From NCBI GenBank assembly GCA_026913215.1, contig JAPTYK010000001.1, positions 4,588,001 through 4,652,000 on the forward strand: 64,000 nucleotides of DNA, read 5' to 3'. The notes beneath the pieces were generated by a model. It was given only the letters and a program-made list of their open reading frames with translations, was not told the origin of the DNA and did no database searches. Below are positions 8,944 through 21,516 of this stretch, piece by piece; positions within the stretch are counted from its first letter, which is position 1; each line of letters opens with the position of its first letter. This stretch comes from Streptomyces diastatochromogenes. GTDB lineage: Bacteria; Actinomycetota; Actinomycetes; Streptomycetales; Streptomycetaceae. Both the position numbers and the translations under genes were made by a program.

Positions 8944-11900
8944 TCACCCTCCGGCGACCTTCGCCCATGTCACTCCCATGTCGAAGCTGATCTCGTCTGC
9001 CAGGATTTCTCCGACGATGAGATGTTCGTCCTCTTGGAAGCCTCCCATTTCGTAATCGGTTCCGTGAATCTGAATGTTTCTCGACGGTCCGATGGTGGGG
9101 TCTATGTTGTCTATCTTGATGCGCAGCATCACGCCTTCTCCGACGTATTCATCCCCGAGGTTATTGGCGCCGAACTCGGCGACTTCAGGGTCATCCGACC
9201 AAGAGGTGAAGTGAGAATCCGTGTCATTGGCGCCCACGTGAGCCTTGATGCTGGAGTTCCCTCCAAGGGGAACTGCGCGGCCTTCTGAAGCGGTCTTGTA
9301 ACTACGGTGGCCCTTGGCTAGGCCGCGGTAGAGGTAGCCGTCGGTGTTGAGCCCGCAGTTGTGAACAAGGACGGGGGCTGGGCCCGCCAGCACATAGTAC
9401 GTATGGAAGTCGGCGACCGTCAGGTTGCGGACGCTGGCCGGCTGGGTCCAGGCCTGGACCGCGGTGATCTGGACGTGGGTGCCGGCGCTCGTGCGGAGCC
9501 ACTGGCCGGGCTTCAGGTTCTTGGCGTCGACCCACTTGCGGAGGGACGGGACCCAGAAGGGGTGGCCGTCCGTGGCCGTGATCGGGGCGGTCTTGGTGCC
9601 CTTGGCGCCGTCCGTGTCGATTGTTATGCGGACGAGGTGCTTCTCGCCGTTGCCGATGATCGTCGCGGCGACGTCCTTGGCGGCCGTCTCGCCGGTCTTC
9701 TCGTCCGTGGCGAGGACCTTGTCGCCCGGCTTCAGGTCCTTGATCGGCTTCGTGGAGCCGTCGGCGAGCAGAACCTTTGTTTCAGGGGTGAAGCTGTTTC
9801 TGATGGGGCAGGATCCGCTGGAGCCCGCGTCGCCCCCGTCGGCTTTTCTCGCCGCGTCCGCCGCCGCGTCGTCGGCTTTTCTCGCCGCTGCCTTGGCGGC
9901 GTTCGCCTCCTTCTTCCAGTTCGCCATGTCCTCGGCGTATTTCGCCATGGCCGCGGCTTCGTCGTCCGCCCGCTTCAGGAGTCCCGTGGCCCAGCTGACC
10001 TCGTCGCTCCAGCGGTCGTACATCTTCCAGGCCTTTTCGAGGGCCTTGACGACTCTCTTGGACTTGGCGGCGAACGGCATGGCCGCTTCGAGCGCGAGCG
10101 CGCCGCATGCCCAGACGTCGCCGCCGAGGCAGGCCTGGATGTCGTCGAATCCGCTGATGCCCTTGGCGACCTCCCACGCGATCTCGAGGATCACGTCGGC
10201 CTTGGACTTCTTCCGGATGTTCGACGCCTTCTTGACGTCGTCCTCGCTGAGGGTCGTCGTCGGCTTCGTCGGCGGCGGGGGGGTGTAGACGTCCTTGACC
10301 CCGGCGTCTTCGTAGACCTGGTTGGTGGTCTTGCCCTCCGTCTGGATCTTCCTGCCGCAGCTGTCTCCGGCGCCCTCGCAGAACGCCTGGCCCGAGGGGT
10401 CCGCGAACGTGATCGGGCTGTTGTTCCCGTACGCGTACGGGTTCATCGACTGCGACTCGGCGATGTTCATCTTCGGGTCGACCGAGATGAACCGGCCCAG
10501 GGTCGGGTCGTACTCGCGGGCGCCCAGGTGGGTCAGGCCCGTCGAGGTGTCCTTCGTGCCGCCGAGGTAGCCCTTGTCGTCGGGCCAGACCGACGGGGCC
10601 GTGCCGCGTTCCTCGCCGTACGGGGTGAACTTGCGGCGGGTGACCGTCTTGGTCGCCGCGTCGACCGAGGTCGTCGAGGAGCCGTTCCGGTCGGAGAGCA
10701 GGTACGACTTCTTGATCGTGCCGCCCTGGGCGACCTTGACCATGGCGGGGCCGGCGGGGTGGCCGTAGTACCGGGTCGTCTTGGCGACGTTGCCGGCGGT
10801 GTCGAGCTGGAGCTCGGTGCCGGGCAGGTACAGGGTCGTGCCGCTGGGGTCCCGCTTGATGAGGCGGCTGCCGCCCGCGTCGTAGACGAAAGAGGTCTCC
10901 TTGGTGCCGGCGGTCACCTTCTGCAGGTGGCCCTCCAGGTCCCACAGGAGGTTCTGCGTGTCGCCCTGGACGGTCCGGGAAGTGGTGTTGCCCGCGTCGT
11001 CGTAGCCGAAGAGCTCCTCACGCTGGCCCTGCGGGCCCGTCGTGTCGACCTTCGCCAGCCTGCTCGTCGTGGGCAGGCCGGTCGCGTAGGTGTAGGTGCG
11101 CTTGACGTCCTTCGTCGTGTCGCCGAGCGGGTCGTGCTTCGTCTCGCCGAGACGGTTGCCGACGGCGTCGAAGGTGTACGAGTGCCAGTACGCGTCCGGG
11201 CCTCCCACCTTCGGGGCCGAGCCGGGGCCGGACGCGCCGGGCTTGAGCGCACAGGCGTCGCTCGCCGTCCAGGCGTCCGTCATGCGGCGCAGGTGGTCGT
11301 AGGCGAAGCACTGGACGTCGGTGGTGGCCGGCGTCGGGTTGTCGCCGGTCGTCTCCGTGATCCGCTTCACGTTGCCGACGGCGTCGTAGTCGGTCACGAC
11401 GTCGTTGAGCGTGACGGTGTCGACGGAGCCGACTTCCTGGTGGTTCGTCGTGCGGGTCACCCGACGGGTCTGCTCGTCGAACAGGTTGCTGGTGATCAGC
11501 GCCTTGCCCGCCGAGTCGACCCGGGTGCGCACCACGTCGCCGAGCGAGGTGTACTCGGTCGCCGCGACGAAGGTGCTGGTTCCCACCGCCATGGTGTTGA
11601 TGGCGTCGAGCGCGTTGTACCCGATCGACACCGTCTCCGCGGGGAGGCCGCCGACCGCCGGATGGGTCGTGGTCTGCGGCAGGCCGGTGCGCGAGGTGTA
11701 CGTGCTGGTGTACGTGTACGTGCCGGCGAGCTTGCCCTCGCTGGGCGGGATCGTCACCGTGGTCGTCTTGGGCCGGTACTCGGTGTCGTACGCGGTGACG
11801 GCCTGCGTGTACGCGTTCGTGCCGGCGTCCGTGGTGACGTAGCGGGTCGAGGAGGCCGGGAGGCCCAGGGCGCCCGGGACCGTGTCGTACGTCTGCGACG

Positions 11901-14900
11901 TCAGCTTCGGCCCGGTGAGTGAGCCGTCGTGCGTGGCGGTGACGCGGCCCAGCGCGTCGTAGGCCATCGCGATGGTCCGGCCGGGCGTCCGGCCGTCCGT
12001 CATGGAGACGACGCGGTCGCCCTTGTCGTACTCGAGGGTGGTCGTGCCCTTGTCGGGGTCGGAGGTCGTCTTGACGCGGCCGCGGATGTCGTACGTCTGC
12101 GACCACTTGTTGCCGGCCTGGTCGGTGACCGTGTCCAGCTGACCCTTGCGGGTGTACGTGTAGCTGATCTTGTCGTACGCGCCGGAGGGACCGTCGCCCT
12201 TGTACTGGCGCAGCTCGGTCTTCCGGCCGAAGGCGTCGAGGATCGCCATCGTCGGCGTCTCGCCGGCCGGGGGGGCGACCGCCGTCCAGTCACCGCCGTA
12301 CGTGGTGGTCGTCCGCCAGGTCTCCAGGCCCTTGGACCGGGCGATGGTGTCGGTGGGACGCCCGACGCCGTCGTACTTCGTCACCGTGGACGAGGGGACG
12401 GAGTTGTCGGTCGGCGGGAACATCGTCGCGGTCGGACCGCTGTCGCTGTTGTAGTAGCCGCCGTTCTCCTTCCACACCCGGCCGAGGCTGTCGTAGAAGG
12501 TGTCCGTGACGACCCGGCCGCCGTTCATCGCCGGGTTCTGGGTCTGCCGCAGGCGCAGCGCGCCGTCGTAGAAGTCGTAGCTGACCCGGTAGGTGCCGTT
12601 CTCCAGGAGGTGCTTGTTGGTGATGACGACCGGACCGTTCTGGCCCACGGTGTAGTCGAACTCCGCGTCCGGGGTGGTCGTGGCCGAGTTGCGGTCGGGT
12701 GACCAGACCTTCTTCGTCCGTCCGAGGGCGTCGTACTCCATGACGGTCTTGCGGCCGTTGGTGTCCGTCTGGATGAGGGGAGCCCGCGTCCGGGATCGAC
12801 CTCGGTGGTGGCCGTGTGACCGAGGGCGTTCGTCGTGACGGTCTTGGTCACGACCGAGCCGGAGGCCGGCGTGTAGGCCGTCGACGTGGTCTTGCCGTAG
12901 ACGTCGGTCGCGGAGGTGATGCGGCCGTACTCGTCGAAGGCCGCGGTGCCCTGGGTGGTGTACTGCGGGACCTTGTTCTCGAAGCCGGAGAGCGACTCCG
13001 TCTTCACGACGTTGCCCACGGCGTCGTACTGGACCTTGACGTCGGAGACGACGGTGCCGGGGCCGTAGACCGTGGGGATGTCACACGGCATGGTGACGGT
13101 TACGGTCCTGGTCTGCTGGGACTTGAACCACTTGGCTTCGTCGTCGAGGTACTCGAACCGCGTGCACTGGTCGTCGTCGGCGTCGGAGGTGTCGCCCTTG
13201 GTCCAGGTCCAGACCGTGCGGCCGCTGTTGTCGTAGCCGTGCTCGACGGCGGTGCGGCGCTCGCCGCGGCCACCCGACAGGATCGTGCGCGAAGAGGTGG
13301 ACTTCAGACCCTGGACCCAGGCCTCGAGAGGTGCCGCCCCGGTGGCGGAGCGATTCCTCGAGGCGACCGGGCCGTGCAGATACGGGGTGTTGATCGTCGC
13401 CGAGTGCAGCGAACCCGATACGCCGTCGAAGTACTGGGTCTCCCTGACCTGGCCGGCGAGCATCGGGTGGTCGTCGACGGACGTGTTCTCGGAGTCCTTC
13501 ACCTGGACCGAGCGGCGGGTGCCGTCTGACTTGAGGTCGCCGTCGAGGCCCCGGTAGAAGAGGGTCTCCGTGCGGGTGCGCACATCGGGCTCGACGCCGT
13601 TGACGACGCGGACCTTGGAGTATCCGCGGTACACCGACCACGTGCGGGCGGGCTTGTTGGTCAGCTCGCTCGCGTCGTCGTACGCCCAGGCGGGCGTGCC
13701 GAGGTACTCGTAGTTGGCCTCTCGGGTCGGCGAGGTGCCGTTCTTGTCCTCCTCGCGGACCTGGTCGACGCGGTGCTTGTGGAACCAGTCGGTGGAGTAG
13801 TTCTTCTTCAACCCCGTCGGATCGGTCGGATCGTTGGTCTCGACGACGACGGGATAGCAGCGCAGGGTGTTGTTGTCCGGTGCGGAGGGCAGCTTGACGG
13901 CGCCCGGGACGGTGGAGCACTCCGTGGGCGCGTACTTGACGACCGTGCGCGCGCCGGTCTCGGTCTGGATCTGCTGGACCCGCCAGCGCAGGTACGGCGG
14001 GTTGCCGTCGGTGTCGTTGTCGACGCGGTTGGGCAGCTGGATGCCCGTGAAGGTCACGGCGGGCAGGGTGAGCGGTGAACCGTTCTGGCCGGTGCGCTGG
14101 ATGCTCTTGAGCCAGAGCGGGTACTCGCCGTTGACGGCGCCGTCACCGGTGGACTGGAAGTCCTGGTCCAGGGTCCAGGTGTCGACCGGGGTCGGCACAC
14201 CGTTCTTGAGGACCTTAGTGGTGATGCTCCTCAGGAGCTTGCGGGTGAAGAAGGCGGGCGAGTACCGGTCCGTGCAGGTCTCGCCGGAGGCGCAGAGCTG
14301 GTCGGAGGGTACGTCCGGCCAGTTCTTGGCGACGTCGTACGAGGACTTGGAGGTGAGTTTGTCCTCGGCGCAGTCGAAGGACGCCGTGACGATGCAGCGC
14401 TCGCGGACGTCGTACGTCACCTCGGCGGGTGCGGGGGCGAAGAGGGCGTCGGAGCGCAGGCCGTACGCGGCGCGCTGCAGCCAGCCGCCGCGGTCGTAGC
14501 CGCGGGCGGTCGAAGTGCCCGTGTCGGTGACGTTGGAGCCGTAGTAGTTGCGCTCCTTGCCGTACCAGTAGGTGAGGGCGTTGCCGCGCGGGTCGACGAC
14601 GTAGTCGAGGTTCCAGCGGTAGGCCTGGTCACAGACCGAGGCGGCGTAGGTGGCGGCGTGGCAGGGCTCGCCCTCGTGGTTGCCGTAGACGGGCACGTTG
14701 AGCGTCGAGTTGGTCTCGGGCTTGCCGGCCGCCCAGCCGGGCAGGTGGTTGAGGCCGAAGTAATACTTGACGCCCTCGGAGTTGGTGACGACCCAGTACT
14801 CGCCCTCCTTGTCCCCGTTCTCGGCGCCCGTCTCCAGTGTGACGTTCGAGCCGTCCTGGTTGGCCGTGTACCACTTCTTGTCGGCGTCGTTGAGGACGAG

Positions 14901-16099
14901 CGCCGTCGAGGACCCGTTCAGGGAGAGGGTGACCATCGGAGGGCCGTGACAGAGGTCGCCCGTCGGGTGGGTCGTGGGGTTGTTGAACCCGCTGTCCTTC
15001 GCGCGGTCCTCGGCGCAGGCCACGTAGGTGCGCTCGATGAAGCTGGATCCGGTGTCCCAGCCGTCACCGACCCAGGAGGGCTGCTGGGAGGTCGCGAGGG
15101 TGCGGCCGTCCACGCTGCCGGAGTTGTAGCCGATGGAGAGGGAAGGGCCCGGGCCGCCGAGGGACGACGGGATCTCCATCGGATAGGTCCAGGAGAAGTC
15201 ACCGGTGGAGCCGCCGGCCGACCAGGAGCCGGTGGGGCTCAGCGAGGTCGCCTTGTAGGTGCCCTTGGAGCCGGACGCGCCCGCGGTGGCGGCGAGCACC
15301 ATGGCCCCGGAGCCGGCCGAGGCGGAACGCGCCGCGTAGGTGCCGGTCAGCGTGCCCGACTCGGTGTCGTTGACGCTCGGCACGGGGACGGACGCCTGGC
15401 ACTCGGGCTTCTGCGGCGTCGTCAGTGCGCAGGCGGGCATCGCACTGAAGTGCAGGCGGGAGCCCCAGTCACCGCCGTAGGCGTGGGCGAAGGAGCGGTA
15501 GTCCAGTTCGACGGAGAGCGGGTTGGTGCCCTTGCCCTCGTCGGTGCGCCGGACGGAGAGGAGCAGGCCGCGGACTCCGGCCTTGCGGGCGGCTTCCTCG
15601 CTGTGGACGGAGACCTTCGCCGTGACGGCGGGCGCGTCGGCGGCGGGGGCGGTGGCGCCCTGGCGACGGCCGCGTTGCCGGTCGCGAGTCGGACCGGCAG
15701 GGATCCCGCACGGGCCGAGGGGCCGACAGGCGCGGCCTTGTCCTGTTGGCCGGTGGCGACGCGCAGCGCGGACCGGGCGGTCCGGTCGCTCGCGGGCACG
15801 GTGGCCTCGGCGGTCGCCGCAGCAGGCCACTTCACACCCGGGGCCGCCTTGAGGGCCGCGCGGCTGCTCTGGTCCTGCGGTGCGGCGGGCGGCCTGGAGG
15901 TCGCGGGCGCCGCCGGGACGTCTGTGACCTTCTGGAGTTCGGGAAGGCCCTTTCCTCCCGCGGTCTGCGCGGCCACGGGCGAGAGGGAGGCCCCGGAAGC
16001 CAGCAGGGCCAGGGCGAGCGCGGAAATTCCGGAGCGCCATGTCCGTGATGGATGTCTGAAGTGTTTTCTGGCATGCCGAAATGGCACGTTGATCCCCAC
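8944..16099 (-). CDS. Secreted RHS/YD-repeat polymorphic toxin with HINT and ART-like tip (two frame breaks)
   Basis: About 2385 residues once two missing bases (near 15659 and 12784) are restored. Start GTG 16099. A Sec-type signal peptide follows a basic start (RTWRSGISALALALLASGASLSPVAA). Next come an unconserved Ala/Pro region, a beta-rich N-terminal part (PSLSIGYNSGSVDGRT, WVGDGWD) like that of WapA/SpvB-type proteins, and a long series of YD repeats (YDAVGNV, YDALGR, YDNSGRT, FDEYGRIT). The RHS core ends in GAREYDPTLGRFISVDP and NPYAYGNNSPITFADPSGQ. Behind it lie a helical linker, a pretoxin HINT domain and a toxin tip of about 136 residues. The RHS shell is known to encapsulate the tip. 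Likely role: contact- or secretion-dependent killing of competitors. The coupled gene downstream is the probable immunity gene. Confidence 0.9.
8947..9357 (-). other. C-terminal toxin tip, ADP-ribosyltransferase-like
   Basis: About 136 residues after the HINT cleavage site (Asn codon 9358-9360). I see the order LYRGL ... HFTSWSDDPEVAEF ... GGFQEDEHLIVGEI. This resembles the R-S-E signature of ADP-ribosyltransferase folds: Arg at the end of the first strand, an STS-like segment, and an ExE motif. The target is unknown. A different toxin fold is possible. Codon use is less GC-rich than in the RHS core. Confidence 0.5.
9358..9810 (-). other. HINT (intein-like) self-cleavage domain of the RHS protein
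   Basis: Domain inside the RHS gene. It begins at a Cys (codon at 9808-9810, GSCPIRNSF) followed by TPETKVLLADGSTKPIKDLKPGDKV, has the block-B-like TDGHPFW, and closes with NLTVADFHTYYVLAG and VLVHN followed by Cys. These are the marks of pretoxin HINT domains, which cut at the Asn-Cys junction and free the toxin tip. Confidence 0.85.
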
Positions 16100-16436
16100 C
16101 CCTAATTCGTTGATCGAACGATTGGGGCGCAGGGTATGCAGCTCAGAGAACGGCTAACAAGGAGCGTCTGTGAGCAGCCTATGTGCCGGCTGTGCGCAAA
16201 AAGGGCACGTCACGACCATTCCTGTACATGTTGCCGACGACGTCTCCCGGAGTGTGTCAAGTCGGTAGGGCTTTCATCGCCCGGTGTCCGAGTTGCCTGC
16301 TACAAAGCAGCCTGAACGATTCCGTTCAGCTCCCGGAGGTCGTGCAAGGGGGATGCTTCCGCCGCAATGCGGGGGAATGCCGCACGATCTCGGACGGGCG
16401 GAATTCACCATCAAGAATGGGGACGGAACCCACTCC
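16100..16436. promoter_or_regulatory. Divergent control region between the two giant secreted proteins
   Basis: 337 bases without a gene that must hold promoters for both directions. The one clear structure is a 7-bp inverted repeat ctgaacg-attc-cgttcag at 16312-16329, a candidate operator or leader hairpin. A less perfect cgttgatcgaacg lies near 16118. I could not assign confident -35/-10 pairs. Confidence 0.4.
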
Positions 16437-19400
16437 ATGACATTGTTCAGATCGAGAACGTCCGACCCCGGGGGGGTCATGAGGAGAGGGCTCTCGGCAC
16501 TCGTCGTCGCGACGATGTCCGCAGGGCTCCTCTCCATGGCGCCGCCCGGGTATGCCAGCGTGGAGACGCCGTCGGAGGGCGACGCTCCCGCCGCCACCCA
16601 GGCGGAGCAGGAGGCCCGGGTGACGGCGCAGGCCCTCAAGGAGGCCAAGCGCACCGGCAAGCCCGTCGAGATCGTGTCCCGGCGCACCGAGACCGACGAG
16701 GTGTACGTCAACCCCGACGGCACGGCCCGCGTCGACCGAGCGCTCCTCCCGGTCCGCGTCCGACAGGGCGGCAAGCTCGTCGCCATTGACCCCGACCTGG
16801 CGGAGCGCTCCGACGGCCGCATCGCCCCCAAGGCCTCGGCGATGTCCGTCACCTTCTCCGGCGGCGGCGACGACGTCTTCGCGACCATGCTCCGCGAGGG
16901 CCGGACCGTCACCCTGACCTGGCCGTACGGGAAGCTGCCCAAGCCGACGGTGAGTGGCCGCACCGCCACGTACGCGAACGTGTTGCCCGGCGTCGACCTC
17001 ACCGCGACCGCGGACGACGTCTCCTTCTCGCACGCCCTGGTCGTCAAGACGCCCGCGGCCGCGAAGAACCGGGCCGTCAGGTCCGTCGAGTTCGGCGTGA
17101 AGACGCGCGGACTCCAGCTCGCGACGGGCGCGGCCGGCGAGGTTCTCGCCAAGACCCCCTCGCGCAACTCCCTCTTCGTCGCCCCGCAGCCGCGGATGTG
17201 GGACTCCGCGGGCTCCGAGGCGGCGACCCCGGTCGACACGAAGACGCCGAAGGCCGCGGCCCGGCCGGCCGCGCGTTCCCTCCAGGACACCCTCGACGGT
17301 GCCACCGAAGGCAGCCGACAGGCGAAGCTCGGCGTGAAGCTCGGCGCGGGCAAGCTCACCCTCACCCCCGACGCCGCGCTCCTCGACGACCCCAAGACCG
17401 TGTACCCGGTGGTCATCGACCCGAGGTGGGCGCCCGACGCCTGGAAGAACGCCTGGTCGATCGCGTACAAGCACACCGCCGTCTCCGGCTCCGAGGACAC
17501 CGTCTACTACAACGGCGGCACCATCTCGGACTACGCCCGCGTGGGCTACGCCAACGACACCACCATCGGCGGCACCGTCCGCGCCAACACGTACTTCAAC
17601 ATCCCCGTCTCCAGCCTCTGGGACAAGCAGATCATCAAGTCGACGCTGCGCATCAAGCAGGCGTGGGCCGGCTCCTGGTCCTGCAACTCCGGTGACGTCC
17701 AGGTGCGGACGATCGGCAGGACCCTCCCGAAGAACATCACCTACAACCGCCAGCCTGCGTGGGGCGCGGTCGTGGACTCCTCCGGCGAGTCCTTCGGCGG
17801 GCGCAACTGCCCGACGGACACCGCGAGCCTCGTGGAGTTCGACGTCACGGACGCGATCGCCGACGCCACCGCCGCAGACTGGGGCAACTGGGCGTTCGTC
17901 CTGACCTCGAAGTCCAACGCCATCGACACCTCGTGGCGCAAGTTCGACCCCAACTCGATGCGGGTCTCCACCTGGTACAACACCCTCCCGGGCAAGCCGA
18001 AGACGTCCATCGACCCGTCCCTCCCGTGCGCGGGCGGCGTCATCGGCACGACCGACGAGATCGTGCTGAAGGCCACCAACCTCAAGGACGAAGAAGACGT
18101 CAACCTCACGGTCGAGTTCCGGTACGCGCTGACGACGGCCAAGAACGCGACGGTCAGGACCGTCTCCGCCAGCAGAGGCGGGACCGCCATGCTGCGCATC
18201 CCGGCGGGCACGACCCTGCCGTCCGGGACGTACTGGTACGACGCCGTCGTCAAGGACGGTGTGGGCAGCAGCCTCTGGGCGGGCCGCTGCAACTTCACCT
18301 ACGACTGGAAGCCGCCGAAGTACGAGCCGAAGGTCAGCTCGTACGAGTTCCCCGAGCACACCCCGACGGTCACTCCCGGGCGTGCTCGGACGGCGTGGCC
18401 ACCGGCAAGTGCGACATGCCCGCCCGGACGGACGGCAACTTCGTCTTCTCGATGGACCCCCGCGAGCCCGTCAAGGACATCGTCGAGTACGTCTGGTGGA
18501 CCGACTTCGACACGATGGAGAAGTCGGCGAAGCCCGCCACGGCCGGCGGACCGGTCACCCTCAAGATCCGGCCGCTGAACGCCGGTCCCCAGTACCTGTA
18601 CGTACGCGGTGAGGACGCGGCCAACAACCGTTCCCTGGTGAAGTCTTACCTTTTCCTTCCCACGCGCTCCGCCACGCGTGACCGGCTGGGCGACCTGAAC
18701 GGCGACACTCTCGTCGACCTGGTCTCCGTGGACCCCGGAACGGGAGCGCTCTGGACGTACCCGGGGCGCGGTGACGGCACCTTCGGCACGGGGCAGGTCG
18801 CCGACGACGGTTCGTTCGCGGCAGGACCGGTGACGAACGGCGGCAGCTGGGACGACGCCGACTACTACGAGGACGTCCTGGCCCTGCAGCCCGCCGCCGA
18901 CAAGGCCGGAGTGTACGAGCTGAACGCCTACCGGGGCGACGGCAACGGCCGGCTGCTGACCACCGACGACGCGAGCCGACGTCTGCAGACCATCGACGAG
19001 GACGACGTCGACAATGCCGGCACCTCGCTGTCGGAGAACGCGCACTGGCGGAACGGAGCGGAGATCCTCTCCATCCCCAGCGTCAACGACGACAACGAGG
19101 ACGGTCTGATCAGCGATCTGGACAACCCCGACCTGCTGGTCAAGGAAGGCTCCTCGCTCTGGCTCTACCTGGGCATACGGAGCGGTGGCATCCTCTTCGC
19201 CCCGATCGCCCTCGGCAACGCCGACTGGCAGGACATGACCCTCATGACCCCCGGTGACCTCAACAAGGACGGTCTGCCGGAGATCTGGGCCCGGGACAAG
19301 GTCAAGGGCACTATCCACGAGTACCAGAGCAAGAAGTTGGCGACGCCCGACCCGAGCGGTGTCACCCTCGACCTCCGCGTGTTCCTCGACGAGGACGGGG

Positions 19401-21412
19401 CGGTACGGACCACTTCCATCGGCTCGGGCTTCACCGGCACCGCCTTCCCGCACCTGACGACGACCGGTGACTTCGAGAACGACGGCTACGCCGACCTGTG
19501 GTCGCGCGACGGCGCCGGCCGCACGGTCGAGTTCCCGGGCCGCGCGCTCTCCGGCGGCTCCTCCTTCGGGCCGGAGCGGTACCTCGCCACCACGGGCTAC
19601 GACTGGGCGGACTGCAAGAGCTTCCCGGCCGCGTCGGGGACCGGGACCTTCTCCGTCTGCGGACCGATCCTCGGCAAGTACCTGGCGCTCGGCGGCCCGA
19701 CCGGCTACGGCAAGCCGACGTCCGGCGTCACCAACGTCAGCGACGGCGGCCGGTTCGTCAACTTCGCCGCGGCCGGCACGACGACGACCAACCGCACCAT
19801 CTCCTGGAGCAAGTCGACCGGCGCCTGGGCCGTCTCCAACGGAGTCTTCAGCAAGTGGAACAGCACCGGGCGCGAGACCGGTGTCCTCGGCTACCCGACT
19901 TCCGACGAGCGGCCGACGCATGTCGGGGACGGCAAGTACATCACCTTCAGCAACTCGGTTCAGAAGGGAGCCATTTACTGGCGGAGCGGCATCGGATCGC
20001 AGATGATCCGAGGCAAGATCTACAACAGCTATCTGAAGCTGGGGGGCGTTGCCAGGTTCGGTTATCCGACGGGTGACATGACGGGAACAGGAACGTTGAA
20101 CCCGGTAGGGCTGGTCCAGCAGTTCCGTCAAGAGACGTCCAGCACGGACAACGTCTCCCTCTACTGGAGCGGCGGAGAAGATGCCTGGCCCGTTTCCGGA
20201 GCCATTCGCACGCACTGGCTGAGTCTGGGCGGGCCCACGGGAACCCTCGGGTTCCCGAAGTCGGATGAGAAGACCGTCTTCGGAGGTCAGCGTTCGGACT
20301 TCCAGAACGGGTACATCCGCTGGAACCGGGAAAGCGGTGTGGCCGCCTCGCACGCCTGGACGGACCGGACCGCGAGCGTGCGGACGGACCTGGCGGGTGA
20401 CTACGACGGCGACGGCAGGACCGACATCTTCACCGTCTACGACAACTGGAACGACAGCATCAGCCTGTACGCGGCCAAGGCCAACGCCGAAGGCGGGCAC
20501 AACCCGCCGCAGGAGTACCACTCCGAGGACGCGGGCGACTGGAACAACGGCCACGCCAAGTGGACGGCCGGCGACTTCGACGGCGACGGGCGTGACGACC
20601 TCATGGGGTTCCACGGCTACTCCGACGGCAGCGTCACCGCGTTCTCGTTCCTGACCCAGGCGGCGGGGCGGCCCGTCCAGCGCAGCAGTATCAAGCTCAC
20701 CACGGGCTGGGACTGGAGCCGGAGCACGCCGATGGCGGGTGACCTCAACGGCGACGGCCGCGACGACCTCGTCTTCGTGTACGACTACGGCAACGGCGAC
20801 ACGGGCTTCTTCAAGGCTCTCGCGCGGACCGACGGAACCTTCGACAACCCGGTCCTGTCGCACAGGTCGGGCGCGGGCAACTGGTGGACGTCGAGCGCCC
20901 GCTACGCCGTCGGGGACACGAACGGCGACGGCCGTGACGACCTCATCGGTTTCTACGGTTACGCATCCGGAGAGGCCCGGCTCTTCACCTACACGGCGCA
21001 GGCCGACGGCACCCTCGGCCGCAGCATGCCGTCCTGGTACGTGCCGGCCGGCACCTGGGAGCGCGAGCGGGTCAAGTTGACCACGGGCGACTACAACAAG
21101 GACGGCCGCGAGGACCTCGCGGTGATGTACGGGTACGACGACGGCCGGACCGACATCCGGATCTTCCACGCCCGTGCCGACGGAGGCTTCGACGGCTTCG
21201 TCACCCCGTACTCCACCAAGCCGGGCGACTGGTACGCCACGAGCACCGGCAACCTGGTCTCCGGCGACGCCAACGGCGACGGACGCCCCGACATCGCCGT
21301 GTCGTACAACTATGCGAACGGTTCGACGCGGGTGTTCACCTTCTACGGCAACGCGGCGGGAACCGTCGACGCGCCGACGCGCGACTGGTACGCCGCCGCC
21401 GGTACCTGGTGA
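16437..21412 (+). CDS. Giant secreted DNRLRE/FG-GAP/LGFP-repeat protein (frame broken near 18379)
   Basis: About 1658 residues with one restored base near 18379 (one G of a run). The start is ATG 16437 or ATG 16479; either gives a signal peptide (MRRGLSALVVATMSAGLLSMAPPGYAS). The N-terminal third (VEIVSRRTETDEVYVNPDGT, PYGKLPKPTVSGRTATYANVLPGVDL) matches the prodomain-like region usual at the front of Streptomyces RHS proteins, followed by a DNRLRE-type beta domain (DTVYYNGGTISDYARVGY). The middle has FG-GAP/VCBS-type units (GDLNGDTLVDLVSVDP, PGDLNKDGLPEIW), then LGFP-type repeats (YLALGGPTGYGKPTS, GVLGYPTSDE, GPTGTLGFPKSDE), and the end has more FG-GAP units with D-x-D-x-D-G calcium-type loops (DYDGDGRTDI, DFDGDGRDDL). 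LGFP repeats are thought to bind the mycolate or wall surface. No RHS core or toxin tip is present. It is divergent from the RHS toxin; a shared surface function is inference. Confidence 0.85.
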
Positions 21413-21437
21413 TGCGGTGACGCACTGAAGTAAGGCG

Positions 21438-21468
21438 AGGGCCGCATCCCAGCCGTGGATGCGGCCCT
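21438..21468 (+). terminator. Terminator after the LGFP/FG-GAP gene
   Basis: 12-bp perfect inverted repeat (agggccgcatcc at 21438-21449 and its complement at 21457-21468) with a 7-base loop, 25 bases after the stop codon and before glmS. Confidence 0.8.
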
Positions 21469-21516
21469 TCGCGCGCGCTCCGGTGCTTCCGCCAGGTTCC
21501 GGCGTAGCCTGCCGTC

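Noticed and set aside
9361..11922. 850-codon open frame on the plus strand inside the RHS gene
   Set aside because: Shadow of the RHS coding strand: composition of Arg/Gly/Val/Asp only, and the minus-strand reading gives clear YD repeats and the HINT domain.
21430..21516. glmS ribozyme or riboswitch upstream of glmS
   Set aside because: The gap between the terminator and the ATG is about 50 bases, too short, and no ribozyme core was seen; the element is known from Firmicutes.
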